Shown in pieces: positions 28,548-38,300 of a DNA stretch of 64,000 bases. The notes under the pieces are model-generated. The model was not told the DNA's origin. It made no database searches and saw nothing but the letters and a program-made list of their open reading frames with translations. Source of the stretch: Xanthomonas campestris pv. badrii (GTDB lineage: Bacteria; Pseudomonadota; Gammaproteobacteria; Xanthomonadales; Xanthomonadaceae); NCBI RefSeq assembly GCF_012848175.1, contig NZ_CP051651.1, forward strand, positions 434,001 to 498,000, given 5' to 3'. The stretch's first letter is position 1. The number at the start of each line of letters is the position of its first letter. The position numbers and the translations under genes are program-made.

Positions 28548-30019
28548 CAGGCGGCGCGGTCGAGCAGCCACTGGGTCAGCAGGCCGACCGGGCGCCCGGT
28601 GGCCATGCCGCGCTTGCCTTCGTCGCTGGCCACGCCGGCGATGTCCAGGTGCGCCCAGCGCTGGTTTTCGGTGAAGCGCGACAGGAAGCAGCCGGCGGTG
28701 ATCGCGCCGCCCCAGCGGCCGCCGATGTTGTAGACGTCGGCGAAGGTGGAATCCAGCAGGCCCTGGTATTCGTCCCACAACGGCAGGCGCCAGGCGCGGT
28801 CGAACACATGCTCGCCAGCGGCCAGCAGTTCGTTGGCCAGGTCGTCGTGCTTGCTCATCAGCCCGGCGGTCTGGTGGCCCAGCGCCACCATGCAGGCGCC
28901 GGTCAGCGTGGCCACGTCCACCAGCGCTTCCGGGTTGAAGCGCTCGGCGTAGGTCAGCGCATCGCACAGGATCAGGCGGCCTTCGGCGTCGGTATTGCCG
29001 ACCTCGATGGTCTTGCCGGACATGCTGGTGATCACGTCGGAGGGACGGTACGCGTTGCCGTCGATGGCGTTTTCCACCGCCGGCACGACCACCACCAGGT
29101 TGATCGGCAGCTCGGCCTTGACGGTGGCCACGAAGGTGCCGATGACGTTGGCGCCACCGCACATGTCGTACTTCATTTCCTCGATGCCGCCCTGCGTCTT
29201 GAGGTTGACGCCGCCGGTGTCGAAGGTGATGCCCTTGCCGACCAGCACGTAGGGGCGCGCGTCGCCGCCGCCGTTCCACTTCAGCACGATCAGGCGCGGG
29301 CGGTTGGCCGAACCGCGCGCCACCGACAGCAGCGAGCCCATGCCCAGCGCGTCCATCTGTGCCTCGTCCAGGATCTGGGCCTCGGCGCCCGGGAACTTGC
29401 CGGCGAAGGCCGCAGCGGTGTCGGCCAGGTAGGCCGGGGTGCAGTAGTTCGGCGGCAGGTTGCCCAGTTCGCGGGCGAACTCCACACCTTCGGCGGTGGC
29501 GATGCCCACTGCCAGCGCACGGGCGTCGTCGCCGGCGATGGCCAGGGTGGTCAGGCCGGTCTCGTCCACCTTCTTCTTGCCCAGCGTGGCGGTGTAGCGG
29601 TAGGCGGCATGGTCGCTGACCACCACGGCCTGGCGGATGTTCCAGGCGGCGTCGCGGGCCTTGATGGAAAGCTCGGTCAGGGTCAGCAGGGCCGTGCCCA
29701 CCGCCCCGGTCTTGAGCGCGCGGGTCGCATCGCCCACCGCCTTGAGGTAGGGCGCCACGCCGAACTTGCCGGCATCGCCCAGCCCCACCACCAGCACGCG
29801 CGGGGCGGTGACCCCGGGCAGGTCGTGCAGCAGGGTGGTGGAGCCGGTCTTGGCAACCACATCGCCGCGTGCCACCAAGGCCGTCAAACGGCCCTGGCTG
29901 GCGCTGTCCAGCGTCTGGGCAGCGGGCGAAAGGGTCTTGTCGGCGAACACGCCAACCACGATGCAGTCGACGGCAGCGCTTGCCGGCGCGTCTTGGTTCA
30001 GGGTGAATTGCAGGGCCAT
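28547..30019 (-). CDS. pepA: Leucyl aminopeptidase (M17)
   Basis: This 490-residue cytosolic aminopeptidase has two catalytic metals. The M17 signature NTDAEGRL is at about residue 350, the metal-binding [11 protein letters not shown] near 265, and [10 protein letters not shown] near 282. In E. coli PepA also acts as an accessory protein in Xer recombination; a xerD gene lies 3 kb away here. The ATG at 30019 faces lptF across a 107-base divergent promoter region. Confidence 0.95.
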   Translation of the reverse strand: MALQFTLNQDAPASAAVDCIVVGVFADKTLSPAAQTLDSASQGRLTALVARGDVVAKTGSTTLLHDLPGVTAPRVLVVGLGDAGKFGVAPYLKAVGDATRALKTGAVGTALLTLTELSIKARDAAWNIRQAVVVSDHAAYRYTATLGKKKVDETGLTTLAIAGDDARALAVGIATAEGVEFARELGNLPPNYCTPAYLADTAAAFAGKFPGAEAQILDEAQMDALGMGSLLSVARGSANRPRLIVLKWNGGGDARPYVLVGKGITFDTGGVNLKTQGGIEEMKYDMCGGANVIGTFVATVKAELPINLVVVVPAVENAIDGNAYRPSDVITSMSGKTIEVGNTDAEGRLILCDALTYAERFNPEALVDVATLTGACMVALGHQTAGLMSKHDDLANELLAAGEHVFDRAWRLPLWDEYQGLLDSTFADVYNIGGRWGGAITAGCFLSRFTENQRWAHLDIAGVASDEGKRGMATGRPVGLLTQWLLDRAA

Positions 30020-30126
30020 TGATCAGATTCCGTAGGCAAATCCGTACAATCGCGGGCTGTTTACGCCAACCTGACTAGGCTGGCGGCGCCGCGAACGAAT
30101 CCGAGAGTTTAAAACAAGCCCACCCT

Positions 30127-31209
30127 ATGCCGAAGCTCGATCGATATCTGCTCAGCGATTTCACCCAGAGCTTCCTGGCCACCTTGATCGTGCTGCTGGT
30201 CGTCAGCGTCGGCGGCGTGCTGGTGGATATCCTCGGCAATATCGCCGACGGCCGCATCCCGGCTCGCTTGCTGCTGTCGCAAGTGGGGCTGCAATTCGTC
30301 GCCTATCTGCCGATCATCCTGCCGCTGGCGCTGATGCTGGGCCTGTTGTTGGCGCTGGCCAGGCTGTACCGCGATTCAGAAATGGCCGTCATCACCGCCA
30401 TTGGTGTGGGCCCCAGGCGCATGCTGCGGCCCATGCTGATGCTGGTGGTGCCGGTGGTGGTGATCATCGGGCTGTGCTCGCTGTGGCTGGGCCCCTGGGC
30501 CAGCCGCACCGCCGAAACCATGCTGGAGGACGCCAACCGCAGCGTGCTGATGGCCGGCCTGGAGTCGGGCAAGTTCACCCCGCTCTCCGGCGGTGGCGTG
30601 GTCTACCTGACCACCATTTCCGCCGATGGCAAGAACCTGGGCAAGGTGTTCCTGCAGCGGCAGAAGGACGACCGCATCGACGTGGTCACCGCCGAGCGCG
30701 GCGCGATGTTCTTCGAAGGCAAGACCGATCGCTACCTGCGCCTGGAGGATGGCTACCGCATCGAAGGCCCGGCCGCTGGCGACACCCTGGACTACCGCCT
30801 GATGAAGTTCGCCAGCAACGATGTGGCCTTGCCCGACCGCACCCGGGTGCACGATGCCAACGATCCGGAAGTGATGTGGACCACGCAGCTGCTCTCCGAT
30901 GAACGCCCGGCGGCGCGTGCGCAGCTGCATGAGCGGCTGGCACCGCCGCTGCTGGCGCTGGCCTTCGCCCTGCTGACCCTGCCGCTGTCGCGCAGTGCGC
31001 CGCGGCAGCAGCGCTATGGCCGGATCATGCTGGCCTTCCTGGCCTACATGGTCGGCACCAACCTGATGATCGTCGGCACCCAGTGGATCGCCAACGGCAA
31101 GACCCCGGCTGCGTTGGGCCTGTGGTGGCTGACACTGCCGCTGTTGGCGGTGGCGGTCTGGGCGTATGCGCGCGATGGCCGCGTGCGCCGGCCGAGGGCG
31201 CGCGCATGA
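30127..31209 (+). CDS. lptF: LPS export permease LptF
   Basis: This 360-residue inner-membrane subunit of the LptB2FG transporter extracts lipopolysaccharide for delivery to the outer membrane. The YjgP/YjgQ fold is visible: three N-terminal helices (residues 20-40, 55-80, 100-120), a beta-jellyroll periplasmic domain, and three C-terminal helices. The start PKLDRYLLSDFTQSFLATL is typical. It overlaps lptG by 4 bases and is divergent from pepA, the same order as in E. coli. Confidence 0.95.
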   Translation: MPKLDRYLLSDFTQSFLATLIVLLVVSVGGVLVDILGNIADGRIPARLLLSQVGLQFVAYLPIILPLALMLGLLLALARLYRDSEMAVITAIGVGPRRMLRPMLMLVVPVVVIIGLCSLWLGPWASRTAETMLEDANRSVLMAGLESGKFTPLSGGGVVYLTTISADGKNLGKVFLQRQKDDRIDVVTAERGAMFFEGKTDRYLRLEDGYRIEGPAAGDTLDYRLMKFASNDVALPDRTRVHDANDPEVMWTTQLLSDERPAARAQLHERLAPPLLALAFALLTLPLSRSAPRQQRYGRIMLAFLAYMVGTNLMIVGTQWIANGKTPAALGLWWLTLPLLAVAVWAYARDGRVRRPRARA

Positions 31210-32312
31210 GGCTGATGCCGCGGGTGCATGATTGGTACGTCGGCCGTGCGGTGCTGTTCACGGTGCTGCTGACCTGGGCGGTGCTGTTGGGGCTGGACCT
31301 GGTCAATGCGTTTGCCAGCGAGGCCAAGAATATCGGCCAGGGCAGCTACAGCTTCGGGCACGCCGTGGCCTATGTGGCCTACACGGTGCCGCGCCGGGCC
31401 TATACCTTGTTCCCCACTGCTGCGGTCATCGGTGCGCTGATGGGTCTGGGGCAGCTGGCGGCCACATCCGAATTGACCGCGCTGCGTGCGCTGGGCGTGT
31501 CGCGCAAGCGCATGTCCGCCTCGGTGGTCGCGGCGATGGCCTTGCTGACCGCCAGCATGGTGATCAGTGGCGAGACCGTGGGGCCGTGGGCGCAGAACCA
31601 GGCCGATACGCTCAAGACCAGTGCCCGCTATAACAGCGACATGGCCATGGCCCGCTATTCGGGGCTGTGGGCACGCGAAGGCACTACCTTCCTCAATGCG
31701 CTTGGCGGCGAGGAAAAACTGCTCGAGGGCGGCGGCACCGCGCTGGCCTTGCACGATGTGCGCCTGTACACCATGGATGCCAATGGCAGGCTGCAACAGC
31801 TGACCTATGCATCCGTGGCCGAGCACCGCGACGGCCGCTGGACCTTGCGCCAGGTGCGCCGCGACACCTTCCAGGAACGCGCGGTGCAACGCGAAACCTT
31901 CCCCGAGCTGCCATGGCAGTCGCAGCTGAGCCCGGCGGCGCTGGCGGCCGGCTTGGCCAAGCCGCGCAATCTCTCCGCACACGAACTGCAACAGAGCATC
32001 GAGTACCGCCGTCGCAACGGGCTGGATGCGCGCGACTACGAAGACCAGTACTGGAGCCGCTGGTTCTACCCGCTCAATGTGCTGGCGCTGTGCATGGCGG
32101 CCATTCCGTTCTCGTTCGGTTCGCTGCGCAGCGGCGGCCTGGGCAAGCGCTTGTTCCTGGGCATCCTGTTCGCGCTGGGCTTCTGGCTGCTGCAGCTGTT
32201 CTTCGGCCGCATGGCCGGCGCGCTCAAGCTCGATTACCGCATCGCCTACGCACTGCCACCGATGGTGATGCTGGGCGTCTCGGCGTGGTTGTTCCGGCGG
32301 CGCAGTCGTTGA
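31206..32312 (+). CDS. lptG: LPS export permease LptG
   Basis: This 368-residue partner of LptF in the LPS transporter starts at the ATG at 31206, overlapping the lptF stop by 4 bases; the frame is open upstream only because it shadows lptF. The N-terminus RVHDWYVGRAVLFTVLLTW and the helix pair VPRRAYTLFPTAAVIGALMGLG are characteristic, and three helices close the protein. Confidence 0.95.
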   Translation: MRLMPRVHDWYVGRAVLFTVLLTWAVLLGLDLVNAFASEAKNIGQGSYSFGHAVAYVAYTVPRRAYTLFPTAAVIGALMGLGQLAATSELTALRALGVSRKRMSASVVAAMALLTASMVISGETVGPWAQNQADTLKTSARYNSDMAMARYSGLWAREGTTFLNALGGEEKLLEGGGTALALHDVRLYTMDANGRLQQLTYASVAEHRDGRWTLRQVRRDTFQERAVQRETFPELPWQSQLSPAALAAGLAKPRNLSAHELQQSIEYRRRNGLDARDYEDQYWSRWFYPLNVLALCMAAIPFSFGSLRSGGLGKRLFLGILFALGFWLLQLFFGRMAGALKLDYRIAYALPPMVMLGVSAWLFRRRSR

Positions 32313-32418
32313 TCCACGTGCCGCAGATGTCGCCCGAGTCCGACCCGCATGCGCTGGCGCGGGGTGTTGGCCTGGTGTTGCCCCCTGCATGCGGCAGCCT
32401 GCGACATCCGGGTTGCCG

Positions 32419-32880
32419 TCAACGCTTGGGAATACGCTGCAGCCGGGTGCCGCTCGCGCGGTCATGCCAGGTGAGCCGGTCGCGGTCCACCCACGCCCAC
32501 CAGAATCCGGCGCCGGCCAGGGCCAGCGACAGCGTGCCTACCGCATAACGCGTCCAGGCCTGTCGCCAGGTGGGGCGTGGCTCCTGCAGTCGCAGTCGCC
32601 ACGGGCGCATGCCCAGGGTCTGCCCGCCGCGCCGCCAGCTGACCGTGGCGTAGATGCCGGCCACCACCCAGCAGCACAGCCACAGCAGCCATTGCCAGGC
32701 GCTGAAGGGAGCGATGTTCTGGCGCGCGGGGTGTCCGGCCAGGGTAAATCCCAGCGTGAATCCGGTGGACACCAGCATCCAGAGCGCCAGTGCTGGCCAG
32801 AAGTCGTAACACAGGGCGAGGATCCGCCAGCCCAGCAGGGCAGGCGGGCGTGCAGCGCGGGGAGCAGGAATCGACGTCAT
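32419..32880 (-). CDS. RDD family membrane protein
   Basis: This 153-residue protein has the RDD-type layout, with a first helix containing an arginine/aspartate pattern (GWRILALCYDFWPALALW), two further hydrophobic segments, and the GQTLGMRPWRLRL motif that commonly follows the second helix in this family. The ATG at 32880 gives the correct N-terminus. It is convergent with lptG. The function is unknown; RDD proteins are often proposed as transporters. Confidence 0.75.
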   Translation of the reverse strand: MTSIPAPRAARPPALLGWRILALCYDFWPALALWMLVSTGFTLGFTLAGHPARQNIAPFSAWQWLLWLCCWVVAGIYATVSWRRGGQTLGMRPWRLRLQEPRPTWRQAWTRYAVGTLSLALAGAGFWWAWVDRDRLTWHDRASGTRLQRIPKR

Positions 32881-33043
32881 GCCGGGAGCATAGCCGGCGC
32901 CAAGGCGACGGCAACGCCGCGCTGCGGTAGCGCGCTGCAGGTGTTGGGGTGGTGCGGCTGCGCGGCGGCGGGCCAGCCTGTCGGCGCATTGCCGGGCACG
33001 CCTCGCCTCGCGCATGCCGCCGGTCACGTTCTATCCTGTGGCG

Positions 33044-34015
33044 ATGTCTGCCAGCAGCCCCACCGAACGTCGCCAACTCTCCCGGCAACTGCCGCCATTG
33101 CAGGCGGCCGATGCGGCGGCCATCGCGCGTTTCCTGGACCGTTTCTGGGCCGAACACGGGGTGGCGCGACAGACCCTGGAGAGCTACCGGCGCGATCTGG
33201 AAGGGCTGGCGCGCTGGCGCGATGGGGCGGGCGGCGGCCTGTCGGGGATGCAGCGTCCGGCCTTGTTCGACTACCTGCGCTGGCGCACCGAGGCGCGCTA
33301 TTGCCCGCGCAGCAATGCCCGGCTGTTGTCCAGCTTGCGCGCCTTCTATGGGCTGTTGCTGCGCGATGGCGTGCGCAGCGACGATCCCACCGCCTTGCTG
33401 GACCCTCCGCGCCTGCCACGCTCGCTGCCCAAGGCGCTGACCGAAACCCAGATCGATGCCTTGCTGGCGGCACCGGATATGCAGACGCCGCTGGGGCTGC
33501 GCGACCGCGCCATGCTCGAGCTGATGTATGCGGCCGGGCTGCGCGTGAGCGAACTGGTCAATTTGCCGGCGGTGGGGGTCAACCTGCGGCAGGGCGTGCT
33601 GCGCGTCACCGGCAAGGGCAGCAAGGAACGTCTGGTGCCACTGGGCGAGGAGTCCCAGCACTGGCTGGAGCGCTATCTGCGCGAGGCGCGCCCGCTGCTT
33701 GCCGGCAACAAGGCGGTGCCCGCGGCGGATGGGCAGGTGCCATTGTTCATCGACGCGGCGCGCCAGCCGCCCAGCCGCCAGCAGTTCTGGGCGCTGGTCA
33801 AACGCTACGCGGCGCTGGCCGGCATCGACCCGGCCACGGTCAGCCCGCATGGCCTTCGGCACAGCTTCGCCACCCATCTGCTCAATCACGGCGCCGACCT
33901 GCGCGCGCTGCAGATGCTGCTGGGCCACAGCTCGCTCTCGACCACCCAGATCTACACGCTGGTGGCGCGTCAGCACCTGCGGACGCTGCACGCCAGCCAT
34001 CATCCGCGCGGCTAG
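33044..34015 (+). CDS. xerD: Site-specific tyrosine recombinase XerD
   Basis: This 323-residue recombinase resolves chromosome dimers at dif together with XerC. An N-terminal SAM-like core-binding domain (about residues 20-105) precedes the catalytic domain. The catalytic set is visible: Arg in [35 protein letters not shown], with Tyr304 as nucleophile. I chose the ATG at 33044; one at 33014 would add ten residues. Its neighbours are housekeeping, which supports XerD rather than a mobile-element integrase. Confidence 0.92.
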   Translation: MSASSPTERRQLSRQLPPLQAADAAAIARFLDRFWAEHGVARQTLESYRRDLEGLARWRDGAGGGLSGMQRPALFDYLRWRTEARYCPRSNARLLSSLRAFYGLLLRDGVRSDDPTALLDPPRLPRSLPKALTETQIDALLAAPDMQTPLGLRDRAMLELMYAAGLRVSELVNLPAVGVNLRQGVLRVTGKGSKERLVPLGEESQHWLERYLREARPLLAGNKAVPAADGQVPLFIDAARQPPSRQQFWALVKRYAALAGIDPATVSPHGLRHSFATHLLNHGADLRALQMLLGHSSLSTTQIYTLVARQHLRTLHASHHPRG

Positions 34016-34259
34016 CCGGCCGCGCAGGACAGGCAGGAGCAGCGGGCATCAGGTTCCAGCGTAGACCGATGAATAACGGCGCGGTGGAGGCCCCGCGTCG
34101 TTCCAGCGCACCCATGGTGGTGCAGCGTCAATTCCGACAGGGTGACGTGCTGGAAGTCGCCACTCGCCGGCGCGCACGCGAACAAACTGCCGCGGCCGCG
34201 GCCGGGCTTCATCTGCGCTGTGCGAGAATCCAGGCACCCCATTCCATCTGGATGCGTGA

Positions 34260-35060
34260 ATGTATCGTCTTGCCATTGCCGCGCTGCTGGGCGCGATCAG
34301 CCTTACCGCCTGCGCACAATCGTCGCAGCCCGCGGCAAGCAACACTGGCGCCAAGCCGGCGGCCACCGCGCCTGCCGCCTCCGGCAATGTGGATCAGCGG
34401 GTAGGCGCAGCGCTCAAGGCGCTGGACCCGGACTTCAAGCCCGACTACATCGGCGCCGCGCCGTTCCCAGGGTTCCGCGAAGTGGTGGTCGGCGGGCAGG
34501 TGCTGTACGTCAGCGACGACGGCCGTTACCTGATCCAGGCGCAGCCGTTCGACATCCAGAACAAGCAGTTCGCAGCCAGCCCGGGTCTGCTCGCCTACCG
34601 TCGCAAGCAGCTGGAGACGGTGCCCAAGGCTGACCGCATCGTGTTCGCGCCGGCCAACCCCAAGTACACCGTGACCGTCTTCACCGACGTGGAATGCGGC
34701 TACTGCCGCAAGCTGCACAGCGAGATCGGCGAGCTCAACAAGCAGGGGATCGCGGTCGAATACCTGGCATTTCCGCGCATGGGCCTGGGCAGCCAGGACC
34801 ACAAGGAAATGATCGCGGTATGGTGCGCCGCCGACCGCAAGCAGGCGCTCACCGCCGCCAAGTCCGGCCAGCCGGTGGCGTCCAAGGACTGCAAGAATCC
34901 GGTGTCGATGGAATACACCCTGGGTCAGCGCCTGGGCGTCAACGGTACCCCGGCGATCTTTGCGCCGGATGGCACCCAGCTCGGCGGCTACCTGCCGCCG
35001 GCGCAGCTGCGTGAGGCGCTGGAAAAGCGCGCCGTGACCACGGCGGGCGGCAGCCGCTGA
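34260..35060 (+). CDS. dsbC: DsbC-like thiol:disulfide isomerase with lipobox
   Basis: This 266-residue protein isomerises wrongly formed disulfides in the periplasm. The N-terminal dimerisation domain (about 50-100) is followed by a thioredoxin fold with the active site CGYC at Cys146 and Cys149 (VECGYCRKL) and a cis-Pro loop (VNGTPAIFAPDG). The signal peptide ends in SLTAC|AQ, a good lipobox, so the protein may be lipid-anchored rather than soluble, which would be unusual for DsbC. Correct disulfides matter for T2SS substrates. The gene is followed by a good terminator hairpin at 35130-35163. Confidence 0.88.
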   Translation: MYRLAIAALLGAISLTACAQSSQPAASNTGAKPAATAPAASGNVDQRVGAALKALDPDFKPDYIGAAPFPGFREVVVGGQVLYVSDDGRYLIQAQPFDIQNKQFAASPGLLAYRRKQLETVPKADRIVFAPANPKYTVTVFTDVECGYCRKLHSEIGELNKQGIAVEYLAFPRMGLGSQDHKEMIAVWCAADRKQALTAAKSGQPVASKDCKNPVSMEYTLGQRLGVNGTPAIFAPDGTQLGGYLPPAQLREALEKRAVTTAGGSR

Positions 35061-35129
35061 GGCGGGCTCAGCCCTGACCATCGTGGCGCGTCGCTGATGG
35101 CGTCGGTGCAGTGATGGTCTGTGCAATGA

Positions 35130-35170
35130 CGAAGGCCCGGGGGCGTCCGCATCCGGGCCTTCGCTGTTTC
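35130..35170 (+). terminator. Intrinsic terminator-like hairpin after dsbC
   Basis: An 11-bp perfect stem (CGAAGGCCCGG at 35130-35140, pairing with 35153-35163) has a 12-base loop and is followed by a short T-rich stretch (CTGTTTC). It is placed 70 bases after the dsbC stop and 190 bases before purL. Confidence 0.6.
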
Positions 35171-35259
35171 CGAGGGTGGGACGCGATCTGGCCACGTTCC
35201 TGCTGCCGCCCGGCGCAACACGTCGGCATGCGCACGGGCCAGCCTCAAGGCCCGCCTGA

Positions 35260-35281
35260 CCATTCCCGATTCCCGATTCCG
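35260..35281. repeat. Half copy of the GGGAATC/G palindromic repeat
   Basis: Three heptads of the form CATTCCC, GATTCCC and GATTCCG stand alone in the purL upstream region. They match one arm of the elements at 27639-27753 and 37830-37915. The partner arm is absent. Confidence 0.55.
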
Positions 35282-35354
35282 CCGCACCCGACCGACGCCG
35301 ACCCACCGGCTCCGTTACAATCTGCAGCCCCGTTTCTGACACGGTTCCCCGGAC

Positions 35355-38300
35355 ATGATGGTCCTCGAGGGCGCTTCCGCCCTTTCGCCGTTCCGCCGCG
35401 CTCGGCTCGAAACCCGCCTGCAAACCCTCGTTCCCGCGCTGCGCATCACTGGCGCCTGGCACGTCTACTTCATCCGCGCCGAGGCCGGGCAAGCGCCCGA
35501 CCAGGCCACCTTGCAGCGGATCCTGCAGGCCGACGCCGCCCCCGCGCCGCGCGACGCGGATGCTTCCTCGCGCTATGTGGTCCCGCGGCTGGGCACGCTG
35601 TCGCCGTGGTCCAGCAAGGCCACCGAACTGGTGCGCGGGGCCGGGCAGCCGATCCAGCGCGTGGAGCGCGGCACCCGCATCGATCTGGCCGGCTGGCCGC
35701 AGGACGCGGCCGTGCAGGCCGCGGTGGCCAGGCTGCTGCATGACCCGATGACGCAGTCGCTGCTGGGCTCGGCCGCCGCGGCCGAAGCCCTGTTCAACGT
35801 GCCCGACCCGGGCCAGCTGCAGCGCGTGCCGCTGGATGCGCTGGAACAGGCCAACCGCGACCTGGGGCTGGCGCTGGCGCAGGACGAGATCGACTACCTG
35901 CGCGAACGCTTCGCCGCCCTGGGCCGCGACCCGGCCGATGTCGAGCTGATGATGTTCGCGCAGGCCAACTCCGAGCATTGCCGGCACAAGATCTTCAATG
36001 CCAGCTGGACCATCGACGGCAAGGCGCAGGAACGCTCGCTGTTCCGCATGATCAAGCACACCCACCAGCAGACCCCGCAGCACACCTTGTCGGCCTACAG
36101 CGACAATGCGGCGGTGGTGGAAGGCGTGCCGGCCGCGCGCTACCGCCCGGACCCGGCCAGCGGCGAGTACCGTAGCGAAGCGGTGCTGCCGTCGGCCTTT
36201 GCGATCAAGGTGGAAACGCATAACCACCCGACTGCGATCGCACCGTTTCCCGGCGCGGCCACCGGCGCCGGCGGCGAGATCCGCGACGAAGGCGCCACCG
36301 GCCGTGGCGGCAAGCCCAAGGCCGGCCTGACCGGGTTTTCGGTCTCGCACCTGCGCATTCCCACCCTGCCGCAGCCGTGGGAAGCGCCGCGTGCGCTGAA
36401 CCCGCGCATGGCGCCGGCACTGGACATCATGCTCGACGGCCCGCTCGGCGGTGCCGCGTTCAACAACGAATTCGGCCGGCCCAACCTGCTCGGCTATTTC
36501 CGCAGTTTCGAACTGGCCGAAGGCCCGGGCCTGACCCGCGCCTACGACAAGCCGATCATGCTGGCCGGCGGCCTGGGCGCGATCGATCGCAACCAGGTCG
36601 AGAAGCTGCGCCTGCAGCCGGGCGATGCGGTGATCGTGCTCGGCGGCCCGGCGATGCTGATCGGCCTGGGCGGCGGCGCGGCCAGCTCGGTGGCGGCCGG
36701 CGACAGTGCCGAGGCGCTGGATTTTGCCAGCGTGCAGCGCGAAAACCCGGAAATGGAGCGCCGCTGCCAGGAGGTCATCGACCGCTGCGTGGCGCTGGGC
36801 ATCGACAACCCGATCCGCTGGTTCCACGACGTGGGCGCGGGCGGCCTGTCCAACGCCATCCCCGAACTGCTGCACGACTCGGGCGTGGGCGGCATCATCG
36901 ACCTGGGCCGCGTGCTCAGCGACGACCCGTCGCTGTCGCCGCTGGAACTGTGGTGCAACGAATCGCAGGAACGCTACGTGCTCGGCGTACCGCAGGCGCG
37001 CCTGGAGGAATTCGCCGCCATCTGCGCCCGCGAACGCTGCCCGTTCGCCGCCGTCGGCGTGGCGACGGCCGAGGAGCGGCTGGTGGTTGGCTATGGGACG
37101 TTGGACGCCGGGACCCGGGACCCGGGACCGGGGACCGGGGGAGAGCAACTGCAACGGCGCGAGGGTGCTGGCGCGCATGCGCAGAGCACGCTCAATGCAG
37201 CGCAGGGCACTGCTGTTCCGGGTCCCGGGTCCCGGGTCCCCGGTCCCGACCTCCCCATAGACCTCCCAATGGACGTGCTCTTCGGCAAGGCGCCGAAGAT
37301 GCATCGCGATGCGGTGCATCCGGCCGCGCCGCAGTGGCCGGCGCTGCAGACCGCAGGGCTGGATCTGCAGCAGGCCGGGCTGCGCGTGCTGGCGCATCCC
37401 ACCGTGGCGTCCAAGAGTTTTCTGGTCACCATCGGCGACCGCAGCGTGGGCGGGCTGACCGCACGCGAGCAGATGATCGGGCCGTGGCAACTGCCGCTGG
37501 CCGATTGCGCCATCACCCTGGCCGGGTTCGAGACCTTCGAAGGCGAGGCGATGTCGATCGGCGAGCGCGCCCCGCTGGCGCTATTGAACGCTGCCGCCTC
37601 GGCGCGCATGGCCGTCGGCGAAGCGATCACCAACCTGTGCGCGGCACCGGTGCAGACCCTGGCCAGCATCAAGCTCTCGGCCAACTGGATGGCCGCCGCC
37701 GGTCATGCTGGCGAAGACGCACTGCTGTACGACGCGGTGCGCGCAGTCGGCATGGAACTATGCCCGGCGCTGGAGCTGAGCATTCCGGTGGGCAAGGATT
37801 CGCTGTCGATGCAGGCGCAGTGGGTAGCCGGGAATGGGGAATCGGGAATGGGGAATGGCGAAACGCCGCAGCCCTCCGCTTCCACCATTCCCAACTCCCG
37901 ACTCCCGATTCCCGGTGAAACGCTGAAAAGCGTTTCACCAGTCTCGCTGATCATCAGTGCCTTTGCGCCGGTGAGCGATGTCCGCACCCAGCTGACGCCG
38001 TTGCTGCGCAACGATGAAGAAAGCGAGCTGTGGTTGATCGGGCTCGGTGGCGGCAAGCAGCGTCTGGGTGGGTCGGTGCTGGCGCAGGTGTATGCCGACG
38101 CTTCGGCGCTGCCGGCGTTCGGCGGCGAGGTGCCGGATCTGGATGATGCGCAGCGGCTGCGCAGCTTCTTCGAGCTGATCCGCGATGCACGCGAAGGCGG
38201 GCTGCTGCTGGCGTATCACGACCGCAGCGATGGCGGTGCGTTTGCGGCGCTGTGCGAGATGGCGTTCGCCTCGCGCCAGGGGCTGGACATCACCCTCGAT

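Noticed and set aside
33044..34015. Tyrosine recombinase as the integrase of a genomic island
   Set aside because: Sequence, length and neighbours fit chromosomal XerD; no tRNA gene, att repeats or cargo genes are nearby.
37110..37248. Heptad repeats as a CRISPR array or sequencing error
   Set aside because: Units are 6-8 bases without spacers, so not CRISPR. The two purL insertions keep the frame and flanking PurL blocks intact, so error is unlikely.
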